A DNA stretch of 64,000 nt from JAJXWB01 sp964634325 (GCA_964634325.1 CAZWJF010000006.1:124001-188000), one strand, 5' to 3'; positions 43,658 to 52,751 are shown, counted from the stretch's first letter. The notes: a model not told the origin generated them from the sequence alone. A program made the numbers and translations.

Positions 43658-44353
43658 TCAGGCGATGGCGCGTGCGTGCGCCTTGTCGGATAGCGCAGCG
43701 ACAAGGTCAGCCGATGAGGCGACCCAGCCGAATATGCCGCCCTGGGCTGCGACCATGCGCAGCGCGACAGCGTGGAATTCCGGGAAATAGGAAGCGCAGG
43801 CGTCGGATACGACAATGCAGCGGTAGCCGCGATCGTTGGCCTCGCGCACCGTGGTGTGGACACAGACTTCTGTCGTCACGCCGCAGACGAGCAAAGTGGC
43901 TATGCCGCGATTGCGCAGGATGAGATCGAGGTCGGTGGCGAAAAAGGCGCCCTTGCCGGGCTTGTCGATGACGGGCTCGCCCGGGATCGGCGCGAGCTCG
44001 GGAATGATGTCGTGGCCGGGTTCGCCCCGTACGAGGATGCGACCCATCGGGCCCACGGCGCCGATACGCTTTGCGGGATCGCCGCGGTCGACCTTGTGGC
44101 GCGGCGCATCCGACAGATCTTCGCGATGGCCTTCGCGCGTGTGGACCACGAGAAGCCCAGCAACGCGCGCGGCTGCAATCATCGCTCCAGTCGGCGCGAT
44201 CGCGCTGCGCAAGAGCGACACGTCATTGCCCAGGGCCTCGCCGAAGCCGCCGGGTTCGAGAAAATCCCGCTGCATGTCGATCACGACAAGCGCGGTCGTC
44301 GCGCTTTCGAAAGACACGGCAAATGGGTTCGCCTTCACTGTCGTCGTCGACAT
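43658..44353 (-). CDS. BiuH/RutB-like cysteine hydrolase (isochorismatase superfamily)
   Basis: This 231-aa hydrolase has the Asp-Lys-Cys triad of the family: ALVVIDMQRDFLEPGGFG (Asp), IDKPGKGAFFATDL (Lys) and GVTTEVCVHTTVREANDRGY (Cys). HTREGHREDLSDAP and RILVRGEPGHDIIPEL closely resemble biuret hydrolase BiuH and ureidoacrylate hydrolase RutB. With AtzF nearby, biuret to allophanate is an attractive reaction, but RutB-like or other ureides cannot be excluded. It is followed by the NCS2 permease. Confidence 0.8.
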   Translation of the reverse strand: MSTTTVKANPFAVSFESATTALVVIDMQRDFLEPGGFGEALGNDVSLLRSAIAPTGAMIAAARVAGLLVVHTREGHREDLSDAPRHKVDRGDPAKRIGAVGPMGRILVRGEPGHDIIPELAPIPGEPVIDKPGKGAFFATDLDLILRNRGIATLLVCGVTTEVCVHTTVREANDRGYRCIVVSDACASYFPEFHAVALRMVAAQGGIFGWVASSADLVAALSDKAHARAIA

Positions 44354-44811
44354 CGGCGCCTCGCTATGGCCCATGGCTACATGCAATGCGCATGCCGTTT
44401 TCGACAGCATTGAAAGCAAACGCCTGGCGCTGAGCGGCGCCGAAACTTCGAGCAGTCGGGCAATCCGTTTGCCTGTTTTATCGGACTCACGGCGTCGTCG
44501 CCGCTTCTCGAGGCATCAACCACCGCTCGTCCCGTGGCGGGCGCCGAGGCGTGTCTTCCCAGTCGAATACGAAACCAGGCGCGAGCGTCTGATGAAACGC
44601 GTCGGCCAATGGACCGTCCGCCGAAGCGCGGCGAATCCAAACTGGAGCGTTGGAGGCCATGTCGTAGGGCGGATCTGGAAGTTCGCCTCATGACCGCGGC
44701 CAAGCCCGCGACCAGCCGTTTCCGGCCGTTGAGAATGTCAGCGCCATGCGGTCGGGCGCTTTCCAGGACGGCGCACTGGACGGCGACATACCCCGGCCGT
44801 AGGATTTCCAC
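44354..44811. other. Intergenic region between the hydrolase gene and hupU
   Basis: About 450 bp lie between divergent genes. A 134-codon frame here (44534-44935) overlaps hupU and has no recognisable content, so I call no gene. The only strong structure is the 14-bp palindrome at 44805-44818, overlapping the hupU start. Confidence 0.55.
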
Positions 44812-44818
44812 GTGGAAA
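44805..44818. promoter_or_regulatory. Perfect palindrome overlapping the hupU start
   Basis: TTTCCACGTGGAAA is a perfect 14-bp palindrome. Its centre covers the GTG initiation codon of hupU (44812). It could be a transcription-factor site, or a hairpin that masks the start; with no loop, a DNA-level site is likelier. Confidence 0.35.
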
Positions 44819-45810
44819 AGAACGGGAAATTCAACGTCCTCTGGCTGCAGGCTGGTTCCTGCGGCGGATGCACCATGTCCGTCCTGGAGCGGGGCGCGGC
44901 GGGCTGGTTTAGAGAGTTGTCCGCGCTCGGGATAAGGTTGCTGTGGCACCCGGCCATCAGCGAAGAGACGGGCGAAGAAGTCATCGAAATTCTGGAGCGC
45001 GTCGAACGCGGGGAGTCGCCCCTGCACGCGCTCTGCATCGAGGGGTCTATCTTGCGCGGCCCGAATGGTTCGGGTCTCTTCAATCGGCTCTCTGGCGCAA
45101 ACCGCACCCTGCTCGACTGCGTGCGCTCGCTCGCGCCGCTCGCCGACTATTGCGTGGCGGTTGGTTCATGCGCGGCCTTCGGCGGCGTCCCCGCCGGCGA
45201 ACCGGACCCGACAGAGGCGTGCGGCCTGCACTATTCGGGCGTGGACATTGGCGGCGCGCTCGGCCAGGACTTTCGTTCCCGCAAGGGCCTTCCGGTCGTC
45301 AATGTCGCTGGGTGCGCGCCCCATCCAGGCTGGATCATGGAGACGCTCGTTGCGTTGTCGCTTGGCGATCTCGACGCGACGCAGCTCGACGCTTTCGGGC
45401 GCCCTCGATTCTTCGCCGACCATCTGGCCCACCACGGCTGCAGCCGCAACGAGTTCTACGAGTTCAAGGCGAGCGCGGAGCAGTTGTCCGATCGCGGTTG
45501 TCTGATGGAGCACCTCGGCTGCAAGGCGACTCAGGCGGTGGGCGATTGCAACCAGAGAGTCTGGAGCGGCGGCGGCTCGTGCACTCATGGCGGGTTCGCC
45601 TGCATCGCCTGCACTGCGCCCAATTTCGAGGATACCCGTGGCTATCACGCGACTCCGAAGATCGCCGGAATTCCCGTCGGCCTGCCGCTCGACATGCCCA
45701 AGGCCTGGTTCATGGCGCTTGCGGCGCTCTCCAAATCCGCGACGCCGCGCCGGGTGCGCGACAATGCGCGGGCCGATCACGTCGTCGCGCCGCCGAGTCG
45801 CGAAAAGTGA
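44812..45810 (+). CDS. hupU: H2-sensing regulatory hydrogenase, small subunit
   Basis: This 332-aa Fe-S subunit of the sensor [NiFe]-hydrogenase starts directly with the VLWLQAGSCGGCT cluster motif and has no Tat signal, so it stays in the cytoplasm, unlike HupS. Further cluster cysteines are in GSCAAFGG, VAGCAPHPGW, GCSRNEFYEF, CLMEHLGC and CIACTAPNF. The GTG start is forced because an in-frame TAG lies at 44800. It overlaps hupV by 4 bp. HupUV sense H2 and signal through HupT (known for this family). Confidence 0.94.
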   Translation: MEKNGKFNVLWLQAGSCGGCTMSVLERGAAGWFRELSALGIRLLWHPAISEETGEEVIEILERVERGESPLHALCIEGSILRGPNGSGLFNRLSGANRTLLDCVRSLAPLADYCVAVGSCAAFGGVPAGEPDPTEACGLHYSGVDIGGALGQDFRSRKGLPVVNVAGCAPHPGWIMETLVALSLGDLDATQLDAFGRPRFFADHLAHHGCSRNEFYEFKASAEQLSDRGCLMEHLGCKATQAVGDCNQRVWSGGGSCTHGGFACIACTAPNFEDTRGYHATPKIAGIPVGLPLDMPKAWFMALAALSKSATPRRVRDNARADHVVAPPSREK

Positions 45811-47255
45811 CCCGTCTCGTCGTCGGTCCGTTCAATCGCGTCGAAGGCGATCTGGAACTGACGCTCGACGTCGATGATGGCGTCGTCCGCGCGGCGCGCG
45901 TCACGACCCCGCTTTACCGTGGTTTCGAGCAATTGCTGGTTGGCCGTCCCGCTGCCGACGCTCTCGTCGTTGCGCCGCGCATCTGCGGCATTTGTTCGGT
46001 GTCGCAATCGATCGCCGCCGCTGCGGCGCTGCGCGCGCTCGATGGGCTGGCGCCCGCGCCCAACGGCCTGCTGGCGGCCAATCTTGCGCATGCCGCCGAA
46101 AACATCGCCGACCACCTCACGCACTTCTACGTCTTCTTCATGCCGGATTTTGCGCGGACGGAATACGCCGATCGCTCCTGGTTTGCAGCGACTGAACGCC
46201 GCTTCAAGGCGATGCGCGGCGAGGCGGCCGCCGCCGCATTGCCGGCACGCGCGCGACTCCTGGAAATACTCGGGTTGATCGCCGGCAAATGGCCGCACAG
46301 CCTTGCGTTCCAGCCGGGCGGCGTAACGCGTGGTCTCGACCTCGGCGAGAAGATGCGGCTGATCGCCGTTGTCGCCGAGTTTCGCGAATTCGTCGAGCAG
46401 ACGCTCGTCGGGCTTCCACTCGATGAATTCCTTGCGATCGACTCGCCGGAAGCGCTGGATCGGGCGGCGGAGGGCCGTGCGGCGGCAGGCGATTTCAGCG
46501 CCTTCGTACGTCTGGCGCGCGATCTTCGCCTAGACAGTCTTGGTCGGCTGACTACCGAACTCATGAGCTTCGGCGCCTATCAGTTCGAAACTCCGTTTCT
46601 TCCGTCCGGCCTTTTCAATTCATCGGACGGCGCGGTCGTCGCGCTGCCCGAAGATGCGATCGGCGAGGATGTCGCGCACAGCTGGATGCGTGAGACAGAC
46701 CGCGATCCTGCTTCGGCGGAGACGATTCCAGACGCGTTGAAGGCGGGCGCATATTCCTGGGCCAAGGCGCCGCGCCTCTCCGGGCGACCCGTGGAGGTCG
46801 GCGCTGTCGCACGACAGGCCGTATCCGGCGACCCTCTGGTGCGCGCGCTGATCGCGCAGGAGGGCGGCACGAACGTTTTCACGCGCGTCGTCGCGCGCAT
46901 CCGCGAAATCGCGCGGCTCGTCGAGGCCGCCGACCAATGGGCGCGCGCGTTGCGGATGTCGGAACCGTTCTGCGCGCACGGGCCAAACAAGGCCGACGGC
47001 CGGGTTGCGGCGCGTGTCGAAGCTGCGCGCGGCGCGCTCGGCCACTGGTTGGACGTGCGCGGCGGGATCATCCGGCGTTATCAGATCATCGCGCCCACGA
47101 CCTGGAACTTCTCCCCGCGCGACAGCGAAGGAACGCCAGGCCCCGTCGAAGCGGCGCTCGAGGGCGTCGCGGTGGGGCCGCTCGGAGCGCGCGCGGCGGC
47201 GGTGCAGCATGTCGTGCGATCCTTCGACCCCTGCATGGTGTGCACTGCGCACTAG
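45807..47255 (+). CDS. hupV: H2-sensing regulatory hydrogenase, large subunit
   Basis: This 482-aa subunit carries the NiFe site: RICGICS (Cys60, Cys63) near the N-terminus and DPCMVCTAH (Cys476, Cys479) at the very C-terminus. The protein ends exactly at His482, so there is no C-terminal extension for a protease to remove, as in other regulatory hydrogenases (HupV/HoxC). The start is GTG at 45807, overlapping the hupU stop (GTGA). Confidence 0.95.
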   Translation: MTRLVVGPFNRVEGDLELTLDVDDGVVRAARVTTPLYRGFEQLLVGRPAADALVVAPRICGICSVSQSIAAAAALRALDGLAPAPNGLLAANLAHAAENIADHLTHFYVFFMPDFARTEYADRSWFAATERRFKAMRGEAAAAALPARARLLEILGLIAGKWPHSLAFQPGGVTRGLDLGEKMRLIAVVAEFREFVEQTLVGLPLDEFLAIDSPEALDRAAEGRAAAGDFSAFVRLARDLRLDSLGRLTTELMSFGAYQFETPFLPSGLFNSSDGAVVALPEDAIGEDVAHSWMRETDRDPASAETIPDALKAGAYSWAKAPRLSGRPVEVGAVARQAVSGDPLVRALIAQEGGTNVFTRVVARIREIARLVEAADQWARALRMSEPFCAHGPNKADGRVAARVEAARGALGHWLDVRGGIIRRYQIIAPTTWNFSPRDSEGTPGPVEAALEGVAVGPLGARAAAVQHVVRSFDPCMVCTAH

Positions 47256-47422
47256 AGTCTAGAGCGATCCGCGACGCCTTGGGCGCGGCAAGCGACTTTC
47301 CGGCGAATGAAAGGACCGCTGCCAGCAGACGCGCTTCGGCATGCGTCCCGCTGCGTTGCGACATGCGCGCCAATCCCCGGGAATTCTTGTGGTTCTGAAT
47401 TTTTTCGCGCGTGGCGCCGGAG

Positions 47423-47439
47423 TTGGTACGGCCCTTGCG
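47423..47439 (+). promoter_or_regulatory. Sigma-54 promoter for hupSLC
   Basis: TTGGTACGGCCCTTGCG matches YTGGCACGRNNNTTGCW except C-to-T at one -24 position and G at the last base, with correct GG/GC spacing. It lies 68 bp before the hupS ATG and 168 bp after hupV. A CTTTC-N8-GAAAG repeat at 47296-47313, about 110-125 bp upstream, is a possible HupR enhancer site. The promoter type agrees with the GAFTGA loop in HupR. Confidence 0.75.
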
Positions 47440-47506
47440 CTCTCTTGTGCAAGTCGCGCCCGGCGAGAACGTGGCGCCGTCGAAGACTGGCCAAGGGAGG
47501 ACATGC

Positions 47507-48598
47507 ATGCCCGCCGTCGAAACATTTTATGACGTCATTCGTCGCCAGGGCATCACGCGACGCAGCTTCTCGAAATTCTGTTCGCTGACTGCGGCGAGCC
47601 TCGGCCTCGGACCAAGCGCCGCCTCAGCAATGGAAGAAGCGCTCGCCACGAAGGAACGCGTTCCGGTCATCTGGATGCACGGGCTCGAATGCACGTGCTG
47701 TTCCGAAAGCTTCATCCGTTCGGCGCATCCACTCGCAAAGGATGTCGTGTTGTCGATGATCTCCCTCGACTACGACGACACGCTGATGGCCGCCGCCGGC
47801 CATCAGGCCGAGGCCATCCTCGAAGAGACCAAGCAGAAGTACAAGGGCAAGTACGTGCTTGCGGTCGAAGGCAATCCGCCGCTGAACGAGGGCGGCATGT
47901 TCTGCATCGACGGCGGCAAGCCCTTCGTCGAGAAATTGAAGTGGATGGCGGAAGACGCCATGGCGATCATCGCGTGGGGCGCCTGCGCGTCCTGGGGGTG
48001 CGTGCAGGCGGCCAAACCCAATCCGACGCAGGCCACGCCGATCGACAAGGTCATCACCAACAAGCCGATCATCAAAGTGCCTGGCTGCCCGCCGATCGCC
48101 GAAGTGATGACAGGCGTCGTCACCTTCATCACGACCTTCGGCAAGCTGCCCGAACTCGACCGACAAGGCCGGCCGAAGATGTTCTATTCGCAGCGAATCC
48201 ACGACAAGTGCTACCGGCGTCCGCATTTCGACGCCGGACAGTTCGTGGAAGCCTGGGACGACGAGAACGCGCGCAAGGGCTATTGCCTCTACAAGATGGG
48301 CTGCAAGGGGCCGACGACCTACAACGCTTGCTCGACCGTACGCTGGAACGATGGCGTTTCTTTCCCGATCCAATCGGGCCACGGCTGCATCGGCTGTTCG
48401 GAAGAGGCGTTCTGGGACAATGGCCCCTTCTACAGCCGCCTCACGAACATTCCGCAATTCGGCATCGAGAAGAATGCCGACGATGTCGGACTCGCCGCTG
48501 TCGGCGCTGTCGGCGTTGCGGTCGCGGCGCATGCGGCGGTCACCGCCGTCAGCCGCATCGTGAAAAAGAACGATGACAACAACGGCCGTCAGGCCTGA
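47507..48598 (+). CDS. hupS: Uptake [NiFe]-hydrogenase small subunit
   Basis: This 363-aa Fe-S subunit has a twin-arginine signal (ITRRSFSKFC, R18-R19; cleavage expected near PSAASA at residue 41). It has cluster motifs GLECTCCSES, GACASWGCV, VPGCPP, CYRRPHF, GYCLYKMGCKGP and HGCIGCSE, and a C-terminal hydrophobic anchor (about residues 330-355). It is exported folded with HupL. ATG 47507 is chosen for the gggagg site and the intact Tat motif. Group 1 membrane-bound type. Confidence 0.96.
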   Translation: MPAVETFYDVIRRQGITRRSFSKFCSLTAASLGLGPSAASAMEEALATKERVPVIWMHGLECTCCSESFIRSAHPLAKDVVLSMISLDYDDTLMAAAGHQAEAILEETKQKYKGKYVLAVEGNPPLNEGGMFCIDGGKPFVEKLKWMAEDAMAIIAWGACASWGCVQAAKPNPTQATPIDKVITNKPIIKVPGCPPIAEVMTGVVTFITTFGKLPELDRQGRPKMFYSQRIHDKCYRRPHFDAGQFVEAWDDENARKGYCLYKMGCKGPTTYNACSTVRWNDGVSFPIQSGHGCIGCSEEAFWDNGPFYSRLTNIPQFGIEKNADDVGLAAVGAVGVAVAAHAAVTAVSRIVKKNDDNNGRQA

Positions 48599-48621
48599 GC
48601 CGGATACGGGGATACGCGACC

Positions 48622-50412
48622 ATGGGCATTCAGACACCGAACGGGTTCAACCTCGACAATTCCGGCAAGCGCATCGTCGTCGATCCGGTCACGCGCATCG
48701 AAGGGCATCTGCGGGTCGAGGTCAACGTCGACTCCAACAACGTCATCCGCAATGCGGTCTCGACGGGTACGATGTGGCGCGGCATCGAGGTGATCCTGCG
48801 CGGCCGCGATCCGCGCGACGCCTGGGCTTTCACCGAGCGCATATGCGGCGTCTGCACCGGCACGCATGCGCTCACCTCCGTGCGCGCGGTGGAAGATGCG
48901 CTTGGCGTCAAGGTGCCGGAAAACGCCAACTCCATCCGCAACATCATGCAGCTCGCACTGCAGGTGCACGATCACATCGTGCATTTCTATCATCTTCACG
49001 CGCTCGACTGGGTCGACGTGGTCTCCGCGCTTTCGGCGGACCCCAAGGCGACATCGACGCTCGCGCAGTCCATCTCATCCTGGCCGCTGTCGTCGCCCGG
49101 CTATTTCAAGGATCTGCAGACGCGTCTGAAGAAGTTCGTCGAGAGCGGGCAGCTCGGTCCGTTCAAGAACGGATACTGGGGCTCGAAGGCCTATCGCCTG
49201 CCGCCCGAAGCCAATCTGATGGCCGTCGCTCACTATCTCGAAGCGCTCGATTTCCAGAAGGAAATCGTCAAGATCCACACGATCTTCGGCGGCAAGAATC
49301 CGCATCCGAATTGGCTCGTCGGCGGCGTGCCGTGTCCGATCAACATCGACGGCGTCGGCGCTGTCGGCGCAATCAACATGGAGCGGCTGAATCTCGTCAA
49401 GGAGATCATCGACCGTTCGATCGAGTTCAACAATCTCGTCTATTTGCCCGACGTCGCGGCGATCGGCTCGTTCTATAAGGACTGGCTCTATGGCGGCGGC
49501 CTGTCGGGCAAGTCAGTGCTCTCCTACGGCGACATTCCGGAGAACGCCAACGACTACACCGGCGCCAATCTCAGCCTGCCGCAGGGCGCGATCATCAACG
49601 GCAACCTCGCGGAGGTGTTCCCGGTCAATCACCGCGATCCCAACGAGATCCAGGAGTTCGTCACGCACTCCTGGTACAAGTATCCCGACGAGACGAAGGG
49701 CCTGCATCCCTGGGACGGCGTGACCGAGCCGCACTACGAACTCGGGCCGAAAGCCAAGGGCACCAAGACGAATATCGAGCAGCTCGACGAAGAGGCGAAA
49801 TATTCCTGGATCAAGTCGCCGCGCTGGAAAGGCCACGCGATGGAAGTCGGCCCGCTTGCGCGATGGGTCGTCGGCTACGCGCAGAACAAGGCGGAGTTCA
49901 AGGAGCCGGTCGAAAAGCTTCTGAAGGATCTGGGCCTGCCTGTAACCGCGCTGTTTTCAACGCTCGGCCGCACGGCTGCGCGCGCGTTGGAGAGCCAGTG
50001 GGCCGGCTACAAGATGCGCCATTTCCACGACAAGCTGATCGCGCGCATCAAGGCGGGCGATACCGCCACCGCCAACGTCGAGAAATGGGACCCCAAGACC
50101 TGGGGCGCCGAAGTGAAGGGCGTCGGCTTCACCGAGGCGCCGCGCGGCGCGCTGGCTCATTGGGTGAAGATCAAGGACGGCAAGATCGACAACTATCAGT
50201 GCGTCGTGCCGACGACCTGGAACGGCAGCCCGCGCGATCCGAAAGGCAATATCGGCGCCTTCGAGGCGTCGCTGATGGACACGCCGATGGCCGACCCGAA
50301 CCAGCCGCTGGAAATCCTGCGGACGCTTCATTCCTTCGACCCGTGTCTCGCCTGCTCGACTCACGTCATCAGCCCGGACGGCCAGGAAATGGCCAAAGTG
50401 CAAGTGCGGTGA
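48622..50412 (+). CDS. hupL: Uptake [NiFe]-hydrogenase large subunit
   Basis: This 596-aa catalytic subunit binds Ni-Fe through RICGVCTGTHAL (Cys75, Cys78) and DPCLACSTH (Cys575, Cys578). All four ligands are Cys codons, so it is not a NiFeSe enzyme despite the Sec genes in this window. A 15-residue tail after His581 (VISPDGQEMAKVQVR) is the segment removed by HupD. It oxidises H2 at the periplasmic face. Confidence 0.97.
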   Translation: MGIQTPNGFNLDNSGKRIVVDPVTRIEGHLRVEVNVDSNNVIRNAVSTGTMWRGIEVILRGRDPRDAWAFTERICGVCTGTHALTSVRAVEDALGVKVPENANSIRNIMQLALQVHDHIVHFYHLHALDWVDVVSALSADPKATSTLAQSISSWPLSSPGYFKDLQTRLKKFVESGQLGPFKNGYWGSKAYRLPPEANLMAVAHYLEALDFQKEIVKIHTIFGGKNPHPNWLVGGVPCPINIDGVGAVGAINMERLNLVKEIIDRSIEFNNLVYLPDVAAIGSFYKDWLYGGGLSGKSVLSYGDIPENANDYTGANLSLPQGAIINGNLAEVFPVNHRDPNEIQEFVTHSWYKYPDETKGLHPWDGVTEPHYELGPKAKGTKTNIEQLDEEAKYSWIKSPRWKGHAMEVGPLARWVVGYAQNKAEFKEPVEKLLKDLGLPVTALFSTLGRTAARALESQWAGYKMRHFHDKLIARIKAGDTATANVEKWDPKTWGAEVKGVGFTEAPRGALAHWVKIKDGKIDNYQCVVPTTWNGSPRDPKGNIGAFEASLMDTPMADPNQPLEILRTLHSFDPCLACSTHVISPDGQEMAKVQVR

Positions 50413-50422
50413 GGAGAAGGCC

Positions 50423-51148
50423 ATGTCGGAAGTCACCAAACTGCATGGCGCGCTCGACTTTACGGGCGAACGCGCCGCCTCGCACCAGACGGTCTACGTC
50501 TATGAAGCGCCGGTTCGTCTCTGGCACTGGACGAATGCGCTCGCCATCGTCGTTCTGGCGATCACAGGATATTTGATCGGCTCGCCATTGCCTTCTCTTT
50601 CAGGCGAGGCGAGCGATCACTTCATGATGGGTTACATACGCTTCGCCCATTTCGCGGCGGGCTACGTCGTCGCTGTCGGCTTCTTGCTGCGCATCTATTG
50701 GGCCTTTGTCGGCAACCGCTACGCGCGTCAGCTTTTCCTTCCGCCGGTGTGGGACAAGACCTGGCGTTGGGGCGCGCTCTACGAATTCAAATGGTATCTT
50801 TTTCTCGTCGACAAGCCGAAGAAGTATGTCGGGCACAATCCTTTGGCCGCGACCTTCATGTTCGGCTTCATGCTCTTGCTGGTCTTCCAGATCTGCACGG
50901 GATTTGCGCTCTATGGCGAGGGCGCAGGCCACGAGTCCTGGCAGTATCGCGCGTTTGGATGGGTGTTCTCGATCTGGCCGAACAGTCAGACCGTGCACAC
51001 GCTGCACCATCTGACCATGTGGGGGATTATCGTATTCGTCATTCTGCACGTCTACGCCGCTGTCCGCGAAGACATCATGTCACGCCAGAGCATGATCTCC
51101 TCGATCGTGTCGGGCGAGCGCGTGTTCCGCGACGAGTTCGACTCGTGA
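50423..51148 (+). CDS. hupC: Hydrogenase cytochrome b subunit
   Basis: This 241-aa membrane protein has about four hydrophobic segments and heme-ligand histidines (RLWHWTNALAIVVLAITGY, FAHFAAGY, HTLHHLTMW, ILHVYAAVRED). It takes electrons from HupSL to quinone (Ni/Fe-hydrogenase I b-type family). It is 10 nt after hupL and its stop overlaps the GTG start of hupD. Confidence 0.95.
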   Translation: MSEVTKLHGALDFTGERAASHQTVYVYEAPVRLWHWTNALAIVVLAITGYLIGSPLPSLSGEASDHFMMGYIRFAHFAAGYVVAVGFLLRIYWAFVGNRYARQLFLPPVWDKTWRWGALYEFKWYLFLVDKPKKYVGHNPLAATFMFGFMLLLVFQICTGFALYGEGAGHESWQYRAFGWVFSIWPNSQTVHTLHHLTMWGIIVFVILHVYAAVREDIMSRQSMISSIVSGERVFRDEFDS

Positions 51149-51732
51149 GCGGCGGGCCGCGCATCCTCGTCCTGGGGATCGGCAACATCCTCTGGGCGGA
51201 CGAAGGTTTCGGCGTACGCGCGCTGGAGCTGTTCCATCGCCGGTACGCCGTCCCGGACAACGTCGTGATCCTGGATGGGGGCACGCAGGGTCTGTATCTC
51301 GTGCAATTCGTGCAGGAGGCCGATCGGCTGATCGTGTTCGACGCGATCGACTACGGTCTTGCGCCGGGAACGCTCAAGCTCGTCGAGAACGACGAAGTTC
51401 CGAAATTCACCGGCGCCAAGAAGATGAGCCTGCACCAGACGGGGTTTCAGGAAGTCCTGAGCGCGGCCGACCTGACGGGGCGCTATCCTGAGAAGCTGGT
51501 GTTGATTGGCTGCCAGCCGCAAGATCTCGAGGATTGGGGCGGCCCGCTGACGCCGCCGGTGCGCGGGGCGCTCGATCTCGCCGTCGAGACGGCTGCGGTC
51601 GTCCTTGGTCAGTGGGGCGTTCGTTGCACGCCCCGTGGGGTCGAGACCACGTTCGAAGCGCTTCTCGCCAACGATATCGATCACGCAAGCTATGAGCGCC
51701 GTCTGGTTGCGGCGCCGGTCCAGGGAGGTTGA
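51145..51732 (+). CDS. hupD: Hydrogenase maturation endopeptidase
   Basis: This 195-aa protease trims the C-terminus of HupL after nickel insertion. Motifs are ILVLGIGNILWADEGFGVRA (with the nickel-contact Glu), VFDAIDYG (Asp) and MSLHQTGFQEVL (His). It starts at GTG overlapping the hupC stop (GTGA). Confidence 0.94.
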   Translation: MSGGPRILVLGIGNILWADEGFGVRALELFHRRYAVPDNVVILDGGTQGLYLVQFVQEADRLIVFDAIDYGLAPGTLKLVENDEVPKFTGAKKMSLHQTGFQEVLSAADLTGRYPEKLVLIGCQPQDLEDWGGPLTPPVRGALDLAVETAAVVLGQWGVRCTPRGVETTFEALLANDIDHASYERRLVAAPVQGG

Positions 51733-51734
51733 AA

Positions 51735-52310
51735 ATGAACATGCGCCGAAGCCTTCTGTCGCTCGTCGCTCTGGGCGTCGCCGCGCCGACGATCGCGCAA
51801 GCCCATCCAGGCCTGCATATGCACGGTTTCGCGGAAGGGTTGGCGCATCCGCTCACCGGTCTGGACCACTTGCTCGCCATGATCGCAGTCGGCTTTTGGG
51901 CGGCTTCGCTCGGCGGACGCGCGCGCTGGATCGTGCCTGCCGCCTTCGTCTCCGTCATGACGGGCGGCGCGCTTGCGGGTGTCGCCGGGCTGTCGCTACC
52001 AGCGATCGAATATCTGATCGCCGCCTCCGTTGTCGCGCTCGGTCTTCTGATCGCCTTCGAGGTTCGAATCCCGACCGCGCCCGCCGCCGCCCTCGTCGGC
52101 CTGTTTGCGCTGGCGCACGGCTATGCGCATGGCGCCGAGGCGCCGGCCGGGCAGGGCTTCCTCGCTTTTGCGGTCGGCTTCATCGCATCTACGGCGCTGT
52201 TGCATGGCGTCGGACTCGGGCTTGGCGCGCTCAGCTTCGCGGGACTGGCGCGACGGATCGCTGGCTTCGCCATGGCGACCGCCGGCGTGTTTCTCGCCGC
52301 ATTCGCCTGA
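51735..52310 (+). CDS. hupE: HupE/UreJ-family membrane protein (nickel or cobalt uptake type)
   Basis: This 191-aa protein has a signal-like N-terminus (MNMRRSLLSLVALGVAAPTIAQA), then AHPGLHMHGFAEGLAHPLTGLDHLLAMIAVG with the family's metal-binding histidines, and about six hydrophobic segments. HupE proteins are regarded as nickel permeases. The ATG at 51735 follows gggagg, directly after the hupD stop. Confidence 0.9.
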   Translation: MNMRRSLLSLVALGVAAPTIAQAHPGLHMHGFAEGLAHPLTGLDHLLAMIAVGFWAASLGGRARWIVPAAFVSVMTGGALAGVAGLSLPAIEYLIAASVVALGLLIAFEVRIPTAPAAALVGLFALAHGYAHGAEAPAGQGFLAFAVGFIASTALLHGVGLGLGALSFAGLARRIAGFAMATAGVFLAAFA

Positions 52311-52324
52311 GGCGGGCGCGACCG

Positions 52325-52615
52325 ATGTGCATCGGAACGCCCATGGTCGTCGTTGAAGGCGACGACATGTCCGCCCTGTGCCGACGCGGCGAACAGCTTC
52401 TCCGCGTCGGTATGGCGCTCGTCGGCGCGCAGCCGCCGGGCGCTCACGTGCTCGTTCACATCGACAGCGCCGTGCGCTTGCTCGAAGCCGACGAGGCCCG
52501 CCTGATCGACGATGCGCTCGAAGGGCTCGCCGCGGCCATGCGCGGCGAAGCCTTCGAAGACCGGTTCGCCGATCTCGTGAATCGCGCGCCTGAATTGCCG
52601 GCGCATCTGCGCTGA
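52325..52615 (+). CDS. hupF: HupF, HypC-family hydrogenase chaperone
   Basis: This 96-aa protein starts MCIGTPMVVV, with the essential Cys2 of the HypC/HupF family. It is longer than HypC and carries the family segment PPGAHVLVHIDSAVRLLEADEA. HupF is thought to protect and stabilise HupL, especially under oxygen. The hypC gene proper lies 3.6 kb downstream. Confidence 0.88.
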   Translation: MCIGTPMVVVEGDDMSALCRRGEQLLRVGMALVGAQPPGAHVLVHIDSAVRLLEADEARLIDDALEGLAAAMRGEAFEDRFADLVNRAPELPAHLR

Positions 52616-52633
52616 GGTCGAGCTGCGTGGACA

Positions 52634-52667
52634 ATCAGTTTGGATGGATTGTTTCCAGTAAACTGAT
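52634..52667. other. Inverted repeat upstream of hupG
   Basis: ATCAGTTT-N18-AAACTGAT is a perfect 8-bp inverted repeat 19 nt after the hupF stop and about 85-120 bp upstream of the sigma-54 box at 52752. That is the usual distance for an NtrC-type enhancer, so it may bind HupR; a weak terminator is the alternative. Confidence 0.4.
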
Positions 52668-52751
52668 AAGCTTCTTTCCATAAGCCGCCGTCGCCGCCGC
52701 TTTCGCCGTCGCGAATCGACGATTTGTCAGATGGTTAGGTCGATTTCGTCC

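Noticed and set aside
44534..44935. 134-codon plus-strand frame upstream of hupU
   Set aside because: It has no recognisable domain or ribosome site and overlaps the start of hupU in another frame.
44943..45806. In-frame upstream extension of hupV
   Set aside because: It overlaps hupU entirely and is Arg-rich; the GTG at 45807 gives the standard HupV N-terminus and a GTGA overlap.
48622..50412. Possible NiFeSe hydrogenase, given the Sec genes in the window
   Set aside because: All four nickel ligands of HupL are Cys codons and there is no in-frame TGA.
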